Notes under the pieces: model-generated
Database searches by the model: none
What the model saw: only the letters and a program-made list of their open reading frames with translations
What the model was told of the DNA's origin: nothing
Translations under genes and position numbers: made by a program
Shown: one piece after another, positions 1-8,800 of the stretch
Position numbering within the stretch: position 1 is the stretch's first letter
Layout of the letters: each line of letters starts with the position of its first letter
Origin: Fibrobacter sp. UWB11
Lineage (GTDB): Bacteria > Fibrobacterota > Fibrobacteria > Fibrobacterales > Fibrobacteraceae
Assembly (NCBI RefSeq): GCF_900143015.1
Contig: NZ_FSRT01000003.1
Span: 310,001-374,000, forward strand
DNA length: 64,000 nt
Reading direction: 5' to 3'

Positions 1-207
1 AGAAAAACTCATGGGCGGCTTCGAGATCTACCTCGACCTTGGGCTGCTTGGAATCGACATCCTCGGCGACTTTTTTCACCAAGGCTGAATCAGCTGCGGT
101 TAGAGTTTTTGTATCAACGTCACTCTTTTTGGCAGGAGCAGAGCTACAGGCGCACAAAGCCGCCATTCCCAAAGAAAGCACCCACGAAAAAAGTACATGA
201 CGCATTA
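1..207 (-). CDS. Lipoprotein, N-terminal part only
   Basis: The gene runs off the left edge; only the first 69 codons are visible. The N-terminus is a lipoprotein signal: a hydrophobic stretch ending in the lipobox L17-C18-A19-C20, so Cys20 should be lipidated. After it comes a polar linker rich in Lys, Asp, Ala and Val. The ATG at 207 is 18 nt behind the stop of the PASTA gene, so it is probably the fourth gene of the purA operon. No domain is visible, so no function is assigned; the lipoprotein call is seen directly, the operon membership is inferred from spacing. Confidence 0.7.
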
Positions 208-225
208 CAAACTCCCAAAAATATC

Positions 226-987
226 TTAGTCAGCAATAATAAAGTTTACGCGAGTACCCGGCTTCAGATAGTCACCGTATTTCGGAGACGTTTCGATAAC
301 AGAACCAGGACGTGCGCCTTCTTCATTCTTTTGACGCTTTACAGAACCAACCTTAAAACCAAGCCTATCCATTTGCGGATAAACTTCATCCATGAGAATT
401 CCTTCGAAATTGGGGAGCAAAATTCGACCTGTCGTAACGCCGGCAGAAATCACGACCTTCACCGTATCGCCAACACGAACGGTATCGCCAGCAATCGGGA
501 TTGTACGAATCACGACACCGCGCGGAATACTCTGGTGGGCGCCCTTCACAATTTCACCTTGAATAAGGCCAGCTCGGGCAAGCGAAATATCGGCTTGCTT
601 TTGGCTCTTGCCACGCAAATCAGGAATAACAACCTTGCGGAGACCGAGGCTTTTCGTGAGCTTTACCGTGCGTCCAATTTTTGCAGTGCGGCCAGCTTTG
701 GGCATTTGCACAAGCACCATACCTGCAGGCACCTGCGTGCTGTAGCGGCCTTCTTTTATCCATTCGTACTTAAAGCCAGCCGAAGTCAAAGCCGCTTCTG
801 CAGCTTTTTCGGAAAGGCCTTCCAAATTCGGAACTTCACCTGTACGGGCGAATGCACCTGCAAATGCAGGCATCAAAAGCTTATCGACCATAAAGACAAG
901 CGCGACAACAACAACAATCCAAATGACGAAAGCCTTGAAAAAAGCTGTTTGCCTTATCTTATTCCAAATCGATTTTATTTTATTCAT
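226..987 (-). CDS. Membrane-anchored PASTA-domain protein
   Basis: A 253-residue protein with a short basic cytoplasmic N-terminus, one membrane helix (about residues 17-39) and three PASTA domains (about 50-113, 117-185 and 190-253, each starting with a V/L-P-N/D-L/F-x-G motif). PASTA domains are known to bind peptidoglycan or muropeptides and usually form the outside part of PknB/Stk kinases or of PBP2x. Here no kinase or transpeptidase domain is attached, so this is a stand-alone wall sensor or cell-division partner (inference). It starts 17 nt after the Crp/Fnr gene stop and is followed 18 nt later by a lipoprotein gene, so it is probably expressed with purA. Confidence 0.85.
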   Translation of the reverse strand: MNKIKSIWNKIRQTAFFKAFVIWIVVVVALVFMVDKLLMPAFAGAFARTGEVPNLEGLSEKAAEAALTSAGFKYEWIKEGRYSTQVPAGMVLVQMPKAGRTAKIGRTVKLTKSLGLRKVVIPDLRGKSQKQADISLARAGLIQGEIVKGAHQSIPRGVVIRTIPIAGDTVRVGDTVKVVISAGVTTGRILLPNFEGILMDEVYPQMDRLGFKVGSVKRQKNEEGARPGSVIETSPKYGDYLKPGTRVNFIIAD

Positions 988-1004
988 AACAATTCTTGTC
1001 GGGC

Positions 1005-1715
1005 TTAGCCCTTAGTAGCTTTTTCTTGGAGCGCATCTTCGTCAAAGATGACAATATCCTTGCCGGTCATCGCAATGGCGTTCGCCCTGACAAGCAAGGA
1101 ACAAATGCGGCTTACCGTTTCGCGAGTCGTTCCCGACATATCGGCAAGTTGCTGCTGCGTCGGACGGTTATGGATAACAGTCACCATGTTTCCGTTGTCC
1201 GTATGGATGCGGACACCGCGTTCCTGCATCAAGTTCAGAAGCGTTCCTGCCACGCGGCCGGATACAGACATTGTCGAAAGCGAGCCAATCTGCTTGTTCG
1301 CCTTGCGGAGTCTCTTGCAAAGTTCGCTCATGAGCGCCATTGCAATTTCGGGAGTCTTGCGAATCAAGCTAAGGAAAGATTCACGGTGAATGACAAGCAA
1401 AGTTGCATCAGTCACCGTACGGACGGAGGCAGACCGGGGTTCGCCGTCAATGAGCGACATCTCCCCGAAAAAGTCCCCGCGTTCAAGGAAAGACAAAATG
1501 GTTTCGCGGCCATCGATGCCCGTCATATAGACTTGCACGGAGCCGGTGGCGATTAAGTACAAAGCCTGTACGGAATCGTCACCTTCCAAGACCACAGTCT
1601 CATCGCGATTGAAGTTTTTAACGATTACCAGATTGGCAATCATTCCCAACTGTTCTTCGTTGAGCTCCGAGAAGAGTTCAACTCCCTTCAACAAATCAAC
1701 TGCGGTCATATCCAT
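1005..1715 (-). CDS. Crp/Fnr-family transcription regulator
   Basis: 236 residues, the usual Crp/Fnr length. Residues about 15-130 form the cyclic-nucleotide-binding-like beta roll, including an FGE...RSASVRT phosphate-binding-cassette-like stretch, then the dimer helix and a winged helix-turn-helix. The recognition helix reads TRETVSR; an E-x-x-S-R pattern is what Fnr-type proteins use to read TTGAT half-sites. There is no N-terminal cysteine cluster, so a 4Fe-4S oxygen sensor of the E. coli Fnr kind is unlikely. The start at 1715 is preferred over an upstream in-frame codon because GGGGAAAATAAA precedes it. It lies 22 nt behind purA, in one operon. A perfect TTGAT-N4-ATCAA site at 40245-40258 is a possible target (inference). 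The ligand is unknown. Confidence 0.9.
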   Translation of the reverse strand: MDMTAVDLLKGVELFSELNEEQLGMIANLVIVKNFNRDETVVLEGDDSVQALYLIATGSVQVYMTGIDGRETILSFLERGDFFGEMSLIDGEPRSASVRTVTDATLLVIHRESFLSLIRKTPEIAMALMSELCKRLRKANKQIGSLSTMSVSGRVAGTLLNLMQERGVRIHTDNGNMVTVIHNRPTQQQLADMSGTTRETVSRICSLLVRANAIAMTGKDIVIFDEDALQEKATKG

Positions 1716-1737
1716 TTTATTTTCCCCTTTTTTTGTT

Positions 1738-3021
1738 TTAGTCCAGATCAACGACGATACTCTGGTCGCGCTTAGCACCGATAGAAATCATACCGATCTT
1801 CACGCCAACAAGTTCAGCCATGCGATCGAGATACTTGCGAGCGTTAGCCGGCAATTCTTCGAGCTTACGGCACTTGGTAGTATCGCACTTCCAGCCCGGC
1901 ATTTCTTCGTAAACCGGCACGCAACGTCCGACCTTGGAAAGCTGGTTCGGGAAGTTTTCGATCTTTTCGCCATCACATTCGTAGTGAGTGCAAATCTTGA
2001 TGGTATCGAACGTATCGAGCACGTCGAGCTTGGTAATTGCGAGGTGCGTGAGGCCATTCACCATGGCAGCCTTGCGAACCACCGGAGCGTCGAACCAGCC
2101 GCAGCGGCGGTTACGACCGGTCGTTGCACCGTATTCGTTACCGATCTTGCGGAGCGTGTCGCCCGTTTCGTCCAAAAGTTCCGTCGGGAACGGACCGTTA
2201 CCCACGCGGGTCGTGTAAGCCTTGACGACACCGACAACCTGGTTGATAGCCGTGGGGCCAATGCCTGCGCCGCAGCTTGCATAACCGGCAACAGTGTTGC
2301 TGGAGGTCACGAACGGGTAAGTGCCCTGGTCGACGTCGAGGATTGTACCCTGAGCACCTTCGAACACGAGGCGCTTGTTTTCCTTCAAAGCCTTGTAAAG
2401 CATTTCGCTCACGTCGGCAACGAACGGCTTGATCTTCTGGCCTAGTTCGAGGTAGTCCTTGATGACCACTTCCGGATCGATTTCCGGAACATCGTACATC
2501 ACCTTGAATTCTTCGTTGTGAACCTTGGCCATGGCTTCGACACGCGGACGGAGTTCGCGTTCGTCCATGAGGTCACCCACGCGCACGCCAATGCGGTTCA
2601 CCTTGTCGCTATAGCACGGACCGATACCGCGACCCGTTGTACCGATAGCAGCCTTACCAGCCTTTTTTTCCTTGGCCTTATCCAAGGTGGAGTGGTACGG
2701 GAGCACGACGTGTGCGTTGTTAGCGATGAACAGACGACCTTCCGGGTTGATGCCCTTCGTGTGGAGGTCTGCAATTTCGTTCAATGTCTGGATCGGGTCG
2801 AGCACAACGCCGTTACCGATGACGCAAATCTTGTCCGGGTGCATAATGCCCGAGGGAATCAAGTGGAATACGAACTTCTTGTCGCCTACTTCCACGGTAT
2901 GGCCGGCATTTGCGCCGCCCTGGAAACGCACGATAATATCTGCATCGAGCGTTAAGAAATCAACAACCTTGGCTTTTCCTTCGTCACCCCACTGGGAGCC
3001 GATAACAACACGATTTGCCAT
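1738..3021 (-). CDS. purA: Adenylosuccinate synthase
   Basis: 427 residues, full length for PurA, which joins IMP and aspartate using GTP in the first committed step to AMP in the cytoplasm. The N-terminus carries the GTP-binding loop as GDEGKAK (residues 12-18), where most members have GDEGKGK; the nucleotide sequence clearly encodes Ala at that place. Other family blocks are present: the QGGANAGHT segment, HLIPSGI, TTGRGIGP and a C-terminal GTP/base region ending in DQSIVVDLD. AAGGA precedes the ATG. It heads an operon with the Crp/Fnr regulator, the PASTA protein and a lipoprotein. The pairing of purA with wall-related genes is unusual, but the assignment itself is secure. Confidence 0.98.
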   Translation of the reverse strand: MANRVVIGSQWGDEGKAKVVDFLTLDADIIVRFQGGANAGHTVEVGDKKFVFHLIPSGIMHPDKICVIGNGVVLDPIQTLNEIADLHTKGINPEGRLFIANNAHVVLPYHSTLDKAKEKKAGKAAIGTTGRGIGPCYSDKVNRIGVRVGDLMDERELRPRVEAMAKVHNEEFKVMYDVPEIDPEVVIKDYLELGQKIKPFVADVSEMLYKALKENKRLVFEGAQGTILDVDQGTYPFVTSSNTVAGYASCGAGIGPTAINQVVGVVKAYTTRVGNGPFPTELLDETGDTLRKIGNEYGATTGRNRRCGWFDAPVVRKAAMVNGLTHLAITKLDVLDTFDTIKICTHYECDGEKIENFPNQLSKVGRCVPVYEEMPGWKCDTTKCRKLEELPANARKYLDRMAELVGVKIGMISIGAKRDQSIVVDLD

Positions 3022-3230
3022 AAATCCTTCGTTTTATTCTTTGACAATCGAAACGGTTGCCCCAAGGTACTTCCCTGGAGCCCTTTTTCGCCATAAAGAT
3101 AAAAAAGTGACTAGTAAATAGTGGTTAGCAGTCAGGACATATACCTTAAAAATGCATCCAAAACAAGCATAATTTAAGACTCTCCGTTCCGCGCCACGTC
3201 TGTAAAATACAAATTTCTTATTTTTTGACC
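3022..3230. promoter_or_regulatory. Divergent intergenic region purA / unknown gene
   Basis: About 210 bp between the divergent starts of purA and the 3231 gene; it should hold both promoters. On the plus side TATTTTTT (3219-3226) sits 4 nt before the ATG at 3231 and there is no Shine-Dalgarno, a pattern seen at other starts in this window. I see no riboswitch-like fold and no inverted repeat that could serve as a PurR site. Confidence 0.4.
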
Positions 3231-3665
3231 ATGCCTGAAGAAATAAAAACGCTTATCAAAAAACTCGCACCGCTTCTCGATGAAGATTCGGATGTTTTCC
3301 GCGAACTCACGACATTCTTTAGCAAAAGTGCAAAAATCGACATGCACCATGGCGACCTAGCAAAATTTCTTAAGGACAACAGAACGTACCAAGTCATCCG
3401 CGTGAACGGAAAGAGCTACAAAGACTGCGTTTACGAACTCGTAGACAACTACCCCGAAATGATGGACAGCAATGGCATGCTGCGCTACTACAAGGCGCCC
3501 GCCGGAAACATCAAGTGGGAAGAAGTCGAAGCCGCCGAAATCGCAATGGGCAATGAACTCACGATGAATGCCTACGGCTGGGAACCGGACGCATGGACGA
3601 TTTTTGAATCGGACGAAAGCGAGCACAGCCTCGTCGCCATCGTCGCGCTCGATTCACTGCTCTAG
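3231..3665 (+). CDS. Small acidic cytoplasmic protein of unknown function
   Basis: 144 residues from the ATG at 3231; an in-frame TTG two codons upstream is possible but less likely. No signal peptide, no membrane helix, no motif I recognise. The composition is acidic (many Glu/Asp) with an N-terminal helical stretch (EEIKTLIKKLAPLL) and several aromatic residues (Tyr, Trp) in the second half. Its stop codon overlaps the stop of the convergent dacB-like gene on the other strand: both use the palindrome CTAG at 3662-3665. No Shine-Dalgarno is visible. The gene is supported by good codon structure and a divergent promoter region, not by homology. Confidence 0.7.
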   Translation: MPEEIKTLIKKLAPLLDEDSDVFRELTTFFSKSAKIDMHHGDLAKFLKDNRTYQVIRVNGKSYKDCVYELVDNYPEMMDSNGMLRYYKAPAGNIKWEEVEAAEIAMGNELTMNAYGWEPDAWTIFESDESEHSLVAIVALDSLL

Positions 3666-5803
3666 TGCTGTATAAACTTGAAGTAAGTAACGCCGGGGAT
3701 TTTGCGGGTTTGGAGGTATTCGGCGAGCGGAACTTCTACGACCTGCTTCTTTTGCGATGAGGCGTGACGCAGCACCGGCTTTTGTCCCGGATAGAAAATC
3801 ACAAAGCCCGTATGCGTCAAGTCAATCTTGTCGGACGTCCCAACAATCCCAACGCCGAGAACTTTCATTGTTCCTTTGTATGTTTTCTTCGCCATTTCAA
3901 TAGCCTTGTCCAACGGCATATAGCGAATCTTGATCGGAGTTTCCTTGCCCGTGTACGTTATGTTGTGATTCTTGAAAAATTCCTTCTTGGGCATGGTGCG
4001 CGTTACCGAGACCTCGCCTTCCATCGGAATGACCTTTGCATACTTACCTTCGCCAACCCAATCTTCGAGCAGGTAATGTTTACGCGTCAAAAAACTCACC
4101 TTGCTTCCTTTGTAGCGGAGGCGCTGCAGCTGTCTGTACAAGGACTTTTCACTTTTTGCCATCGCAAGGGCAACAACATGTTCCAAGTACGTCACGCAAT
4201 CGACTGAGTCAAGATAAACTAACGGTTTATCTTCAACCGTATCTAAATGACCTTCACCCATCGGGCCAAGCTTGTAAGGAGTTCCAATCAAACGCTTCGA
4301 GAAATAATCCAAACGCTTGTTGAGTCCGCTAACACCTTGGGCATCCAGCCACAAGTTTTTCATTTGCAAAAGGGAATTGTAATTATTATTGGTATAACTA
4401 ATCAACCGCATCCAGAGCGTATCAAGGACATCCTTGCTCTTGGCATCTGGATTGGTGTTCGTGCCGTTCAGGTACATGGATGCGGTAAGCGTATCGCCAT
4501 CTACCGTATAGATATAACCTACCAACGCATGGACTTCGGCAATGTAGCCCGTCTTGAATCGCGTGAGCCATGGAGCTTCAAGATTCAGCATGCGCTTTGC
4601 ACCGGAGCCCACGCCAGGACTTGCAAAACTATTGATATAATAATTGCCCTTCGGATGGCGAGCCATTTTCGCAAGCATCTTCGAAACGGTAGAAGGCTTT
4701 ACCTTGTTTTCCGGAGAAAGGCCGCTTCCATCCCAGACATCAAAATCGGTCGGGTTGAGATCCATATCCAAAAGGAACTTGCGTTCGGCCTTGCGGCCAC
4801 CTTCGACACTGCCTTCGCCAGAAATTTGCGCACCAAGATTTCTGAGCAACGTTTCGGCATGGAAATTCTGACTACGCTGATTGATTTCATCCAGAATACT
4901 CAACAAAGGAGCAGACGAGAACGAGAACTTTTTCAATTCCGTATTCGACTTCGATTTGCCTTCCTTGAAAACGATTCCGCGGTTCTTGAGCGCGTACATG
5001 AACGCCGCCCTAAAATAGCCAATCGGGTTGCGGATCGGGAGCACCATGCTTGCCGAATCCAAATCTTCGCCCATCGTTCCGCCAAGCGTAATGATAGACT
5101 TGTCGGGGTCAATTCCATAGACCCATTTCTTTTTCTTGCCCTTGACCGTTTTTAAGTTGTTTATAACCTTGACGTAGCCTACATCGGGCTGGATAGAAAC
5201 AACCGCCGTATCGCCACGGAAATACCCCGGCCAAAAACGAATCGTCACACAGTTGTCATTGAACCCGAGCGGACCAATTTCAGCTCCATACCAAGAATCA
5301 TAAAAGTTGCGGCGCCAGTTTTCAGCTTTCCACGGGCCCTTATAATAACTCGTATCCAAATCAATTTGGCCTACGATGGTATCTATATCCATCGCACGAA
5401 CGGAATCCACCATGGCATTCAGCATGTAGAACGGGTCATCGTAATAGCGCGCCGAAATGTTCGGGTCACCTTCGCCACGAATCTTGAGCGAGCCGGTCAA
5501 CGTGCGCTTTTTAATGTCGCCAAATACCGTTATTTCGGTTTTCGGTTCGTAATTGAGCGGTAAAAAATGAATTGCAGCGGCAGTCGTCAAAGTCTTGAGC
5601 GTACTTGCCGGCGTGAACATTTCATCGCCATTGATGTTGCCGATTTCTTTGCCCATTTTCACAGAGCGCAAAGACATGCCAAATGTAGTCCCCGGAAGAA
5701 GTGAGTCCACATAGGTCTTAAACGAAGCCACATTCACATGAGCAAACAGCGGTGCAACCAAGAACGGCAGCAACCCAAAAGCAATTTTAAGCACCTTATT
5801 CAT
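3662..5803 (-). CDS. dacB: PBP4-type D-Ala-D-Ala carboxypeptidase fused to a DUF1460 amidase-like domain
   Basis: 713 residues, well over the roughly 480 of a normal PBP4/DacB. A signal peptide (about 1-21) exports it. The peptidase S13 domain has all three active-site motifs: S67-T-L-K70, S311-Q-N313 and K417-T-G419; these enzymes trim or cleave peptidoglycan peptides in the periplasm. From about residue 480 to the end is a second domain with a DSVDCVTYLE cysteine motif and a later LTHTGFV histidine motif, as in DUF1460 proteins (NlpC/P60-like, N-acetylmuramoyl-L-alanine amidase-like). The fusion would join two peptidoglycan hydrolase activities. Its ATG overlaps the stop of the upstream gene (TGATG), so translation is coupled to it and to aroA. 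Confidence 0.9.
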   Translation of the reverse strand: MNKVLKIAFGLLPFLVAPLFAHVNVASFKTYVDSLLPGTTFGMSLRSVKMGKEIGNINGDEMFTPASTLKTLTTAAAIHFLPLNYEPKTEITVFGDIKKRTLTGSLKIRGEGDPNISARYYDDPFYMLNAMVDSVRAMDIDTIVGQIDLDTSYYKGPWKAENWRRNFYDSWYGAEIGPLGFNDNCVTIRFWPGYFRGDTAVVSIQPDVGYVKVINNLKTVKGKKKKWVYGIDPDKSIITLGGTMGEDLDSASMVLPIRNPIGYFRAAFMYALKNRGIVFKEGKSKSNTELKKFSFSSAPLLSILDEINQRSQNFHAETLLRNLGAQISGEGSVEGGRKAERKFLLDMDLNPTDFDVWDGSGLSPENKVKPSTVSKMLAKMARHPKGNYYINSFASPGVGSGAKRMLNLEAPWLTRFKTGYIAEVHALVGYIYTVDGDTLTASMYLNGTNTNPDAKSKDVLDTLWMRLISYTNNNYNSLLQMKNLWLDAQGVSGLNKRLDYFSKRLIGTPYKLGPMGEGHLDTVEDKPLVYLDSVDCVTYLEHVVALAMAKSEKSLYRQLQRLRYKGSKVSFLTRKHYLLEDWVGEGKYAKVIPMEGEVSVTRTMPKKEFFKNHNITYTGKETPIKIRYMPLDKAIEMAKKTYKGTMKVLGVGIVGTSDKIDLTHTGFVIFYPGQKPVLRHASSQKKQVVEVPLAEYLQTRKIPGVTYFKFIQH

Positions 5804-7407
5804 CAGCGAGATTTATTTTTCCTTCGTCTTACAACGCAAACAACAATTACACAAAGTACTAAAAATCCCGCACCAATAGAAGCAAACAAGAATTTAGACG
5901 AAACGAATTTATACTTAATTTCATCGGCCGTAGGCATTTCATTTCGTCCAATCAAGTTCGCCGCATTTTTAGGATAAGTTTCTTTGTAATCTTCCAAGAA
6001 GAAACGCTGGACCCAATGGAGTTTTTCGGCATAATTCAAGCTATCGGAATAAGCAAGTATTTCATTAATCCGGGCATTTGCATCATAAACTATCTGGGCT
6101 AGAGCCGCACTGCGTTTTTTCTTATGCTTTGTACTTGCAAACAAGGCACCCATTTTATTTGAAAGGTCAATCAAGACATTTTCAATCTCGCCCCATTCTG
6201 GAATATTCGGAAAACTGCGGCTATGTTCCAATTCTGCAACAAGCTTAGAATAGCGGGAATCGCGGTTCCAAATGTGGAGGATACTTCTGTCTGCAGGCAA
6301 GAATCCAACCTGGCGAGAGAAGGCATCTATGTTATCTGCACGGAGCATGTAAGCAAGCAGCTGTTCTGCAAGCGCGTACTTTGACGAATCCTTTTTATGG
6401 CCAAGCGCCAAATGGCTACCGCCCATGAACGAGAATCGACCATGCGTGCCCGACGGCAAATTCAAGACCTTGATACCATCTTTTGCAATTGCAGAATTAG
6501 CAAGGCCTCCGACTTCTACCGGATAATCCAATTGCTTAATCAGTTCCGATGTACCATAATGAATGACGCGTTCCGCACGCACAAAGCCATCGGCATTGTC
6601 CGAGGAATTTTCATACAAGCTATGGGGCGCCATCTGGGCATCGCCCATAATCGTTGCATAAAGAGCAAGCCCGACAAGCGTATTCGAATCCAAGAGAGCA
6701 CTGCGATAGCCCTTGCCTGCCGGCACTACGAAATCACCACCATGACTCCACACAAACGGAGCCATGCACTGCTGCCCCGCCCAGTCATTCTTGCCGGGGA
6801 GCGCAAAAGGCGTGACCTTGACACCAGCTTCAGTGGTCAAGTCGGTATTTGCAATCGTCTTCAGAACGCCAAGGAAATGCGAGTACGATTCAAAATCAGA
6901 ATCATCGAAACCCAGTTCCTGCCAAATACGTTCGTTCACAAAAAAGCCGCGAACATCAATGAACCACGGCACAGCGTATGTTCCGGGGCGCCCTGAAATA
7001 TGCGAACTGCGAAGACCTTCACCCAAGAATCGAGCCGAATCAATTTTCGCCATCATGAAATCAATAGGGCGGATGTAGCCAATCGACGCAAAATGCGGAA
7101 CCCACGTGGAACCAAGCTGAATGACGTCAGGAGCAATCTCGTTCGAATCCGCAAACGTGCGCGTAATTCTGTTGAACGCCTCGCCCCAGCTCAAAGAAGT
7201 CAACTTGACCGGAATACCCGTCTCGCGATAGAACTTTTTCACAAGCCGGTTCATTGCATTTTTCGACCCGAGCCCATTGTCCATGACCCAAATCGAAAGC
7301 GTATCTGCAGCCGCGGCCTCGGTCGTGAAAGCTCCAAGCATCAAGCCCACACAAAGTGCAAGCCGTGCAAAACCAGCATGTCCTATCTTCTTGACGAGTC
7401 CAATCAT
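5803..7407 (-). CDS. Extracellular solute-binding protein-like, membrane-anchored at the C-terminus
   Basis: 534 residues. An N-terminal signal peptide ends near residue 34 (AAAADT). The mature part resembles family 1 (sugar-type) ABC solute-binding proteins: a Leu-Ser-Ile-Trp-Val start, GIPVKL, a DVIQLGSTW stretch and an AVPWFIDVRG block are typical. Unlike ordinary binding proteins it ends in a membrane helix (about residues 500-526) followed by RRRKNKSR, so it is held in the membrane with a basic cytoplasmic tail. No ABC permease or ATPase is nearby. Its start overlaps the aroA stop (ATGA) and its stop overlaps the dacB start, so it is strictly coupled to shikimate and wall genes. It may be a receptor instead of a transporter part (inference). 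Confidence 0.75.
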   Translation of the reverse strand: MIGLVKKIGHAGFARLALCVGLMLGAFTTEAAAADTLSIWVMDNGLGSKNAMNRLVKKFYRETGIPVKLTSLSWGEAFNRITRTFADSNEIAPDVIQLGSTWVPHFASIGYIRPIDFMMAKIDSARFLGEGLRSSHISGRPGTYAVPWFIDVRGFFVNERIWQELGFDDSDFESYSHFLGVLKTIANTDLTTEAGVKVTPFALPGKNDWAGQQCMAPFVWSHGGDFVVPAGKGYRSALLDSNTLVGLALYATIMGDAQMAPHSLYENSSDNADGFVRAERVIHYGTSELIKQLDYPVEVGGLANSAIAKDGIKVLNLPSGTHGRFSFMGGSHLALGHKKDSSKYALAEQLLAYMLRADNIDAFSRQVGFLPADRSILHIWNRDSRYSKLVAELEHSRSFPNIPEWGEIENVLIDLSNKMGALFASTKHKKKRSAALAQIVYDANARINEILAYSDSLNYAEKLHWVQRFFLEDYKETYPKNAANLIGRNEMPTADEIKYKFVSSKFLFASIGAGFLVLCVIVVCVVRRRKNKSR

Positions 7408-8711
7408 TGAGCGAGTCTTCCGAAGTCTTCAAAGAAATGGGGATAAGTCTTATTCACACACGCGGGATCGAGAATCTTCATAGGCACACCACCGAGCGAG
7501 ACAAGGCTAAAGCACATGGCCATGCGGTGGTCGTTGTAGGTTTCAATCGTTGCCGGTTGCAACTGTTCGGGCGGTTCAATCGTAATCGTATCCATGTCGG
7601 CCACTACGTGCGCGCCAACCTTCTGAAGTTCCGCCGAAATAGCGGCAATGCGGTCGGTCTCTTTCACGCGCCAACTGCCAATGCCACGAATCGTAGTCGT
7701 CCCCTTTGCAAATAGCGCAAGCACAGAAACCGTCATCGCCGCATCAGGAATGTCGTTCAAGTTCATGTCGAGGCCCTTGAGTTCACAACCGCGGCCGTCA
7801 CATTCAATCCAGTCCGGACCAATCTCAATCTTTGCGCCCATCTTTTCGAGAACTTTCGCAAAGCCGACATCGCCCTGATGGCTCTGGCTACCCACGCCAA
7901 GCACGCGAACCTTGCCCTTGGCAATCGCAGCAGCCGCAAGCGGATAACTTGCAGAACTGGCATCGCCTTCGACAAAGAATTCGCCAGGAGACTTGTAATG
8001 ACCCTGCGGCACATAAAAATCTCTCAAATCGTCGTGACGGACAACCACGCCAAAACGTTTCATCACATCCATCGTAAGTTCGATATACGGAGCGGAAATG
8101 AGTTCGCCTTCCACATGAATGTGGAGCGGAGTCTTGCAGTACGGGGCACAAATCAAAAGCGCCGTAAGATACTGACTCGAGATGTTTCCGCGAACACTCA
8201 CGTCACCGCCTTCAAGACCATCGGCCTTGATTCGCACCGGTGGATATCCTTCGGATTCCAGATACTTGACATCTGCACCAAGCGTGCGGAGCGCATCCAC
8301 GAGATCGCGAATCGGGCGTTCACTCATACGTTCTTCACCACGCAAAATGAACTTGCCCCAACCGAGCGAAAGCGCCGCCGTCAACGAGCGCATTGCAGTA
8401 CCGGCATTCCCGAGGAAAAGTTCAATTGCCGGGCTCGGACCGTCAAACGGACCACCATGGCCTTCGACAACTGCATCCTTGTAATCGTCCGTAAAATCAA
8501 TTTTCACGCCCAGACGCTGCAAAGCCTCACCCATATAGCGGGTATCATCGCTCTTGAGCAAATTTTTAAGATGGGTCGTCCCCTCGGCAAGTGCAGAAAT
8601 CAAAAAAACGCGATTCGTGATGCTCTTGGAGCCGGGCAGGCAAAGAGACCCCTCAAAAGAATGGTAAGCTGGGAGCTGAATAAAACTAGGGCGAAATTGA
8701 AAATCGTTCAT
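7404..8711 (-). CDS. aroA: 3-phosphoshikimate 1-carboxyvinyltransferase (EPSP synthase)
   Basis: 435 residues from the ATG at 8711. AroA transfers the enolpyruvyl group of PEP to shikimate-3-phosphate in chorismate synthesis. Motifs seen: LPGSKSITNR near the N-terminus (substrate Lys/Ser), LGNAGTAMR (PEP binding), DASSASYPLA, KETDRIAA and YNDHRMAM. The reading frame stays open to 8780 but that extension contains no family sequence; TAATTTTT lies 5 nt before the ATG at 8711, in line with a leaderless start, and no Shine-Dalgarno is present (8729 and 8738 are other possible ATG starts). The 3' end overlaps the next gene by 4 nt. Chorismate also feeds the futalosine menaquinone route, for which mqnA is encoded elsewhere in this window. 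Confidence 0.97.
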   Translation of the reverse strand: MNDFQFRPSFIQLPAYHSFEGSLCLPGSKSITNRVFLISALAEGTTHLKNLLKSDDTRYMGEALQRLGVKIDFTDDYKDAVVEGHGGPFDGPSPAIELFLGNAGTAMRSLTAALSLGWGKFILRGEERMSERPIRDLVDALRTLGADVKYLESEGYPPVRIKADGLEGGDVSVRGNISSQYLTALLICAPYCKTPLHIHVEGELISAPYIELTMDVMKRFGVVVRHDDLRDFYVPQGHYKSPGEFFVEGDASSASYPLAAAAIAKGKVRVLGVGSQSHQGDVGFAKVLEKMGAKIEIGPDWIECDGRGCELKGLDMNLNDIPDAAMTVSVLALFAKGTTTIRGIGSWRVKETDRIAAISAELQKVGAHVVADMDTITIEPPEQLQPATIETYNDHRMAMCFSLVSLGGVPMKILDPACVNKTYPHFFEDFGRLAQ

Positions 8712-8800
8712 ACGAGAAAAATTATACATTTTTATCATACACTGTTTTTTCGGACGCATCCAAAGCGGAGCGAAAAACAAACAACAACGTGAGGAACAAC

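Noticed and set aside
3022-3224. Purine riboswitch upstream of purA
   Set aside because: No three-way-junction pairing or conserved purine-aptamer core could be found in this AT-rich stretch.
8712-8780. N-terminal extension of AroA
   Set aside because: Contains no EPSP synthase sequence and overlaps the promoter region of the divergent thioesterase gene.
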